Part shown: positions 6,674 to 10,480 of the stretch, piece by piece
Numbering within the stretch: position 1 is the stretch's first letter
Layout: each line of letters starts with the position of its first letter
The notes under the pieces: generated by a model
The model's database searches: none
Told to the model about the DNA's origin: nothing
What the model saw: the letters and a program-made list of their open reading frames with translations, nothing else
Origin: CAIODY01 sp041192505
GTDB taxonomy: Bacteria > Bacteroidota > Bacteroidia > Chitinophagales > CAIODY01
DNA: 10,480 bases
NCBI GenBank assembly: GCA_041192505.1
Contig: JBEEMV010000094.1
Coordinates: 1 to 10,480, forward strand
Direction of reading: 5' to 3'
Made by a program: the position numbers and the translations under genes

Positions 6674-8185
6674 TTATTTACGTTGAATTTTGTAGATAAA
6701 TGTTTGCGCATTTTTATTGCTCGGGTTTATTCTGTGCATAAAATCATCTATAAAGCTGGGCTCTACTTTAGTTTCAAATTGTACATTGAAATTTCGTTTT
6801 GTGGCTTCCAATCGTTGCTCTAAGTTTTCGGCTTGATAAAAAACTATATAGTTGGGCAAAATACTATCGGGCATTTGAAGTATTTTTTTGTACGTTGAAT
6901 CAAGTGGTTCGGTATTAGTTACAGGATAATCTTTTACCCATTTTGCTAAGTAAAACATGGGCGACATCATAGATCCATCACGATTACTATTTTCAATAAT
7001 TAAATTTTTTACATCGCCTTTGCTGCGCAGATACAGCATGGCTTCTACTCTATTTCGTTTGCTATATGTTGGTGTAATTACTAGCAATAAAAACAAATTC
7101 AGTAGCCAAAAAAATTTCCAAAAACCTGATTCTAATTTTTCATTTTTTTTCCAAAATGCGGATTGTGTTTTATATTCATTCCATCCTATCAAACCCAAAA
7201 TAATAATGAACGGAAAGATGGGCAACACAAATCTTTCTTGCTTATTAGGAAAATATGAATGGGCTGCTAAAAACACTAAACTTGGCAAAAATAAAATCCA
7301 TTTTTTATAGCTTTTAAAAAAGCCAAACAACAGCATAAGGCTTATTGGCGGTATTAAAATACCCATCAGCAATAAAAAATAATTGTACCATGGTTGGTCG
7401 TAATAAGTGGTTGAATTGGCAAGATTATAATTTACATATTCGGTAAATTCAACAAATGGTTGTTTCCAAATAATCATATCAACGCCGCCCTGAACAAGGG
7501 CTGCACAAATTAAAAATCCTAGACCTACCAAAATGCCTGCAATAAATTTTCTTTCGATAAACAATGCTAATCCAAAACCAAATGAAAATAAAATGGTTTG
7601 AAATCTGATATTAAATCCAATGCCCAATAATAATCCAATCAACAAAGCTGTTGTGATTTTTATTTTTTCATTTTTTACAACTAACCATGTAGCCATTATT
7701 AATGGTGGAATACAAGCCATTTCAACTAAATTTCGGACTGATAAAAATGGAAAAATCCAGAATAGCGCTAACACTAAACCTACTTTTTTTGCAGTATCGG
7801 TATTGGCTATTTTTTCAGTTATTTTATATCCATAATAAATAGTAATTAAAGAATAAAATGCATGAACCAATCGCACCAAAAACATTTTTATTTCGGGGTG
7901 AAGAATGCCTAAAAAAGTTAATGCTTTAAAAAAGAAATAATGAAGCCCAACGTAAAAAAAACTATGCCCAGTAGGCGTTGGAATGGTTTGCCCTTCTTTA
8001 GGCAGCCATGCATTATAATCAGCATTATCTATCCATGATTGAGCGGCTTCTATAACCAAAAAATGATCATCATGCATACCAAATCCTCTTGAAAAAATGG
8101 CAGCAATTAATCTAAAAAAAAAACCTACAAACAAAATGGTTTGTAATGGATTATCGGCGTAGTAGCTTTTTATTTTTTGTATCAT
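6674..8185 (-). CDS. Alg9/GPI-mannosyltransferase-like membrane glycosyltransferase (GT22-type, GT-C fold)
   Basis: The protein has 503 residues and about ten membrane segments between 13 and 375, followed by a soluble tail (about 377-503). The first loop holds 'GMHDDHFLVIEAA' (36-48), giving the acidic residue expected of GT-C enzymes that use a polyprenyl-phosphate sugar donor. The middle block 'WKQPFVEFTEYVNYNL' (240-255) and 'YYDQPWYNYFLLLM' (261-274) matches the GT22 pattern in which an asparagine-containing segment precedes YG-x-x-PWHWY. 'SYFPNKQERFVLPIFPF' (310-326) corresponds to the GT22 PHKE-x-RF-x-x-P signature. Eukaryotic members are ER mannosyltransferases for N-glycan and GPI synthesis; bacterial members are mostly uncharacterised, and sugar and acceptor cannot be read from this sequence. 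It is an inner-membrane enzyme by inference. The ATG at 8185 follows hemE by 23 bp, and hemB begins 38 bp downstream, so it is embedded between two haem genes. Confidence 0.82.
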   Translation of the reverse strand: MIQKIKSYYADNPLQTILFVGFFFRLIAAIFSRGFGMHDDHFLVIEAAQSWIDNADYNAWLPKEGQTIPTPTGHSFFYVGLHYFFFKALTFLGILHPEIKMFLVRLVHAFYSLITIYYGYKITEKIANTDTAKKVGLVLALFWIFPFLSVRNLVEMACIPPLIMATWLVVKNEKIKITTALLIGLLLGIGFNIRFQTILFSFGFGLALFIERKFIAGILVGLGFLICAALVQGGVDMIIWKQPFVEFTEYVNYNLANSTTYYDQPWYNYFLLLMGILIPPISLMLLFGFFKSYKKWILFLPSLVFLAAHSYFPNKQERFVLPIFPFIIILGLIGWNEYKTQSAFWKKNEKLESGFWKFFWLLNLFLLLVITPTYSKRNRVEAMLYLRSKGDVKNLIIENSNRDGSMMSPMFYLAKWVKDYPVTNTEPLDSTYKKILQMPDSILPNYIVFYQAENLEQRLEATKRNFNVQFETKVEPSFIDDFMHRINPSNKNAQTFIYKIQRK

Positions 8186-8203
8186 TTTTTAAAAATAAGA
8201 TAA
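8186..8203 (-). repeat. 18-bp AT-rich element upstream of the GT22-like gene (copy 1)
   Basis: On the minus strand this reads TTATCTTATTTTTAAAAA, abutting the ATG at 8185. It matches 6645-6662 at 17 of 18 bases. A shorter relative, ATTTTTAAAA, precedes the TTG start at 5634 (5636-5645). It probably serves translation initiation, though shared regulation or chance in AT-rich gaps is possible. Confidence 0.5.
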
Positions 8204-8208
8204 TGAAA

Positions 8209-9234
8209 TTATAGAGAATATTCTTTCACTGCATCCACAAATGCTTTGGCATGATCAACAGGAATGTTGGGTAAAATGCCATGACCTAAATTAGCAATAT
8301 ATCGTTGTGTTCCAAATTCATCAATCATAGTTTTTACATCGGCTTTTATTTGCGAAATGGGTTGCAATAATTTACAAGGGTCAAAATTTCCTTGCAAAGT
8401 TATTTTGTGTGAAGTGGCTTCACGAGCCATTTTCGGGCTAATGCACCAATCTAATCCTAAACCACTTGCTTTTGAATTGGCTAAATCTTTTAATGCATAC
8501 CAACTTCCTTTAGGAAATAAAATTACAGGCGCATAGGTGTGCAACGCATCTGCAATTTGCAATAAATAAGGTTCAGAAAATTTCTTAAAATCAGCTGGCG
8601 ATAACATACCACTCCAACTATCAAAAACCTGCACCACATCAACACCTGCGGCTACTTGCAGTTTTAAATATTCAATCGTAACGTTAGTTATTTTTTGTAA
8701 TAATTGATGTGCTAATTCGGGTTCTGAAAAACAAAATTGTTTGGCTTTATCAAAACTTTTGCTGCCTTTTCCTTCCACCATATAACACAACAAAGTGAAT
8801 GGTGCACCAGCAAAACCAATCAATGGTACACGATTATTTAATTCAGTTTTTACCAATTTTATGGCATCATACACATAATTCAAATTGTGTTCTGCATCCT
8901 TTACCTGCAAGGCTTTCAAGTCAGTTTGTGTGGCAATTGTTTTCGGCAAAAACGGACCTTTATTTTCTACCAATTGCACTTCCAAACCCATTGCTTGTGG
9001 CACAACTAAAATATCTGAAAACAAAATGGCAGCATCAACACCAACTTGATCTACAGGCTGCAACGTAATAGCACAAGCCAGTTCGGGCGTTTGCACTCGT
9101 GTAAAAAAATCGTATTGATTTCTCAATTTAATATAATCGGGCAAATATCTTCCTGCCTGACGCATCATCCACACAGGTGGTCGACTAACTTGTTCGCCTC
9201 GTAAAGCCTTTAACAACAAATGTTCTGAATTCAT
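8209..9234 (-). CDS. hemE: Uroporphyrinogen decarboxylase
   Basis: The 341-residue cytoplasmic enzyme removes four carboxyl groups from uroporphyrinogen III to give coproporphyrinogen III. The family's two diagnostic signatures are intact: 'RPPVWMMRQAGRYLPDY' (18-34), with the substrate-binding arginines Arg25 and Arg29, and 'GFAGAPFTLLCYMVEG' (140-155), with Tyr151. 'LFSDILVVPQAMG' (71-83) holds the key Asp74, and the C-terminal 'NLGHGILP' (315-322) provides the conserved His318. Length is typical of bacterial HemE. The ATG at 9234 lies 40 bp after the stop of the upstream membrane-protein gene; this gap contains a stem-loop and a weak -7-like element, so hemE may have its own promoter. The GT22-like gene follows after 23 bp. 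Confidence 0.97.
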   Translation of the reverse strand: MNSEHLLLKALRGEQVSRPPVWMMRQAGRYLPDYIKLRNQYDFFTRVQTPELACAITLQPVDQVGVDAAILFSDILVVPQAMGLEVQLVENKGPFLPKTIATQTDLKALQVKDAEHNLNYVYDAIKLVKTELNNRVPLIGFAGAPFTLLCYMVEGKGSKSFDKAKQFCFSEPELAHQLLQKITNVTIEYLKLQVAAGVDVVQVFDSWSGMLSPADFKKFSEPYLLQIADALHTYAPVILFPKGSWYALKDLANSKASGLGLDWCISPKMAREATSHKITLQGNFDPCKLLQPISQIKADVKTMIDEFGTQRYIANLGHGILPNIPVDHAKAFVDAVKEYSL

Positions 9235-9253
9235 ATTTAATATATAGTGAGCG

Positions 9254-9262
9254 GCGAAAATA
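9254..9262 (-). promoter_or_regulatory. Weak -7-like element upstream of hemE
   Basis: On the minus strand this reads TATTTTCGC, one mismatch from TAnnTTTG over its first eight bases, 19 nt before the hemE ATG. It is identical to the element at 3782-3790 upstream of the oxidoreductase gene. No -33 TTG is seen at a fitting distance, so the support is limited to the -7 match and the repeated placement. Confidence 0.22.
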
Positions 9263-9287
9263 CAACACTAATTTTAATGCAGTGTTG
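9263..9287 (-). terminator. Stem-loop at the end of the 9274-10092 gene, possible weak terminator or attenuator before hemE
   Basis: The arms CAACACT and AGTGTTG pair perfectly over 7 bp around an 11-nt loop, and an outer G-T pair can be added. The stop codon of the upstream gene lies inside the loop. On the minus strand the stem is followed by TATTTTC, a short imperfect U tract. With only three G-C pairs it is weak, so partial termination or mRNA 3'-end protection is as likely as full termination. Confidence 0.3.
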
Positions 9288-10092
9288 CAATATTGTTTAG
9301 AAGTAAAATGCCAATGTGTTTTTTAAATGCATTTCGTTTTTTATCGTTGTATTTCTCTGCCCAGTTTTTTGAAGTTTTTAATCCGCCCAAATAAAAGCGG
9401 CTGGTAAGTCCAACACCTGTAACGGCGGCAATTAAATAATATTGATGCACAATATGCCAAGCAGTAAAATATCCTGCGCCTGCTACCGATAATAAATTCA
9501 CTATTCCAAAACCAACTTTACCAGCATACATCTGCCCACTGCCTGGTAAAAATGCACTTAGCATTCTGGCTTTTTTTTCATTCTTTAATTTTGGAAAAGA
9601 GTTTACAAAAATGCTATCTGCTGTTTTTTTATAATCGGGTTTTACTGCAGCAATAAGTTTTAAATGAGCATTTTCAAAATCATCATTGTTTAGAAAAATC
9701 AAGCATTTAAGCCAATTGATATGGTATTTATCAGTGCTATCTTTTAAATAATTATCATACTGAATCATATAATTTTTTGCTTCTACATAATTTTCGGCTA
9801 AATAAGAATTCAACATTAATTCATACAATATTTTTTGTTGCAGCGAATCCGATAAATTCTCAATGTCAATTCTATTCAAAGTTTGAGATGCTTCTGCAAA
9901 TAGTTTATTCGACTTCAATAATTCAGCTTTTTGAATTAAATCATCAATTTTTCCAGCTTCTTTTTTTTCTGAAAAAACTTTGTATTCCAATTGCAAAGCC
10001 GCATTTGGATAATCAACACTTTGCGCCCATGAACTAAAATTGTTCAGTAAGCTTATCAGCGTTATCCAATAAATTGTGATTAATATTTTCAT
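9274..10092 (-). CDS. Exported membrane protein with TPR-like N-terminal half and SAFLPGSGQMYAGK membrane module, function unknown
   Basis: The protein has 272 residues. Residues 1-24 form a signal peptide (Lys2, hydrophobic core, then 'SSWAQ', a cleavage context common in Bacteroidota). Residues about 30-170 are mostly helical with TPR-like spacing ('ELMLNSYLAENYVEAKNY'). A membrane module follows: 'SAFLPGSGQMYAGK' (179-192), a hydrophobic hairpin (about 194-232), 'RFYLGGLKTSKNWAEKYN' (232-249) and a basic tail. The small-residue turn PG-x-GQ-x-Y-x-G recalls TM2/DUF5683-type membrane proteins, but I do not recognise the family with confidence. The module is shared with the protein encoded directly upstream ('SAVIPGAGKMYYGN'), suggesting paralogues or partners. 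The ATG at 10092 lies 59 bp inside the upstream gene; the good signal peptide encoded in the overlap supports this start. hemE begins 39 bp downstream. Function is unknown. Confidence 0.75.
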   Translation of the reverse strand: MKILITIYWITLISLLNNFSSWAQSVDYPNAALQLEYKVFSEKKEAGKIDDLIQKAELLKSNKLFAEASQTLNRIDIENLSDSLQQKILYELMLNSYLAENYVEAKNYMIQYDNYLKDSTDKYHINWLKCLIFLNNDDFENAHLKLIAAVKPDYKKTADSIFVNSFPKLKNEKKARMLSAFLPGSGQMYAGKVGFGIVNLLSVAGAGYFTAWHIVHQYYLIAAVTGVGLTSRFYLGGLKTSKNWAEKYNDKKRNAFKKHIGILLLNNIATLH

Positions 10093-10480
10093 ACGCCTTG
10101 CGTTGTTTTACTTTTAAACCAATTACAGTTCCCCAAATATTGCCTACATAAAATACACTAAACAAACCTGTGTAAGCCCAACCGTGTATGCTTTTTACGC
10201 CTTTCTTTTTAAAGCCGCTGTATGCTTCGGCTGTAATTAATGCAGTGGTAAATAAAGCTGCAAAACCTTGCCCCCAATTGCCATAATACATTTTTCCTGC
10301 GCCCGGTATTACAGCACTCAACAAGCCTGCTTTTAGCACATTTTTGTTTTTTATGTTTTGTAAATCGTTGTAATTATTCATCATCGTTTCTAACGAATAA
10401 TTAAACTGATGCGGATAAATTGCTTTAAAATTTTCGTAACCATTTTTAAAAGAAATGGTGTCGTGTACCATCAAATTTTT
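10034..10480 (-). CDS. Membrane protein with SAVIPGAGKMYYGN module, function unknown (N-terminus outside window)
   Basis: The frame runs open through the right edge, giving 148 visible C-terminal residues. An in-frame TTG (10474) and ATG (10471) exist near the edge, but the coding frame continues above them and the paralogue has about 175 residues before its module, so these are probably internal codons. The visible part has a helical stretch (about 8-50), then 'SAVIPGAGKMYYGN' (55-68), hydrophobic segments at about 70-86 and 100-124, and 'FYVGNIWGTVIG' before a basic and polar tail. The order is the same as in the downstream neighbour: helical region, PG-x-G-x-MY-x-G turn, hydrophobic hairpin, FY-x-G, charged tail. 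The last 59 bp, including the TAG stop, overlap the signal-peptide coding sequence of that neighbour in another frame. The two are almost certainly co-expressed. Function is unknown. Confidence 0.7.
   Translation of the reverse strand, partial: KNLMVHDTISFKNGYENFKAIYPHQFNYSLETMMNNYNDLQNIKNKNVLKAGLLSAVIPGAGKMYYGNWGQGFAALFTTALITAEAYSGFKKKGVKSIHGWAYTGLFSVFYVGNIWGTVIGLKVKQRKAYENINHNLLDNADKLTEQF

Noticed and set aside
6957..7310. Plus-strand ORF of 117 codons
   Set aside because: It is antisense to the GT22-like gene across its conserved NKQERF block; no recognisable product or initiation context.
8799..9068. Plus-strand ORF of 89 codons
   Set aside because: It is antisense to the well-supported hemE and its translation is rich in residues expected from reversed coding sequence.
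10469..10474. TTG/ATG at 10474/10471 as the true start of the rightmost gene
   Set aside because: The frame stays open to the edge, and the related downstream protein has a much longer region before its module, so these codons are probably internal.

Overview
The window comes from an AT-rich member of the Bacteroidota. Evidence is the strongly AT-biased third codon positions, A/T-rich translation starts without Shine-Dalgarno sequences, TAnnTTTG-like promoter elements, and several families typical of the phylum: a TPR/beta-propeller/carboxypeptidase-regulatory lipoprotein, Mg-type HemB, and DolP-Man-type GT-C enzymes. A Chitinophagales- or Sphingobacteriales-like lineage is likely, but this is inference.

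Layout from left to right. Positions 1-1466 (minus) hold the first 488 residues of an outer-membrane lipoprotein with PorE-like architecture, cut by the window edge. A 211-bp divergent intergenic region separates it from pcm (1678-2331, plus), the only plus-strand gene. pcm converges with a run of seven minus-strand genes and is separated by only 2 bp from the last of them. In transcription order (high to low coordinates) the run is: a membrane protein open at the right edge (10034-10480); a related signal-peptide membrane protein overlapping it by 59 bp (9274-10092); hemE (8209-9234); a GT22-like mannosyltransferase homologue (6674-8185); hemB (5667-6635); a large GT-C-like membrane protein (3844-5634); and an FAD-dependent oxidoreductase of the UDP-galactopyranose mutase/COG1232 type (2334-3758). 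Gaps are 23-85 bp, so the run is probably one operon or a few overlapping transcription units.

Two themes are interleaved. HemB makes porphobilinogen and HemE decarboxylates uroporphyrinogen III, both in the cytoplasmic tetrapyrrole pathway. The two polytopic GT-C-like proteins and the oxidoreductase look like envelope or glycan functions. The oxidoreductase belongs to the superfamily that contains protoporphyrinogen oxidase, but its motifs point to the glycan-locus branch, so the haem neighbours should not be used to name it.

I see no tRNA, rRNA, CRISPR array, insertion sequence or phage gene. The window reads as ordinary chromosomal backbone rather than a mobile island. The least explained parts are the two adjacent proteins sharing an SA-x-x-PG-x-G-x-MY-x-G membrane module with an unusually long overlap, the non-ATG starts of two genes, and an 18-bp near-identical element in front of two consecutive start codons.
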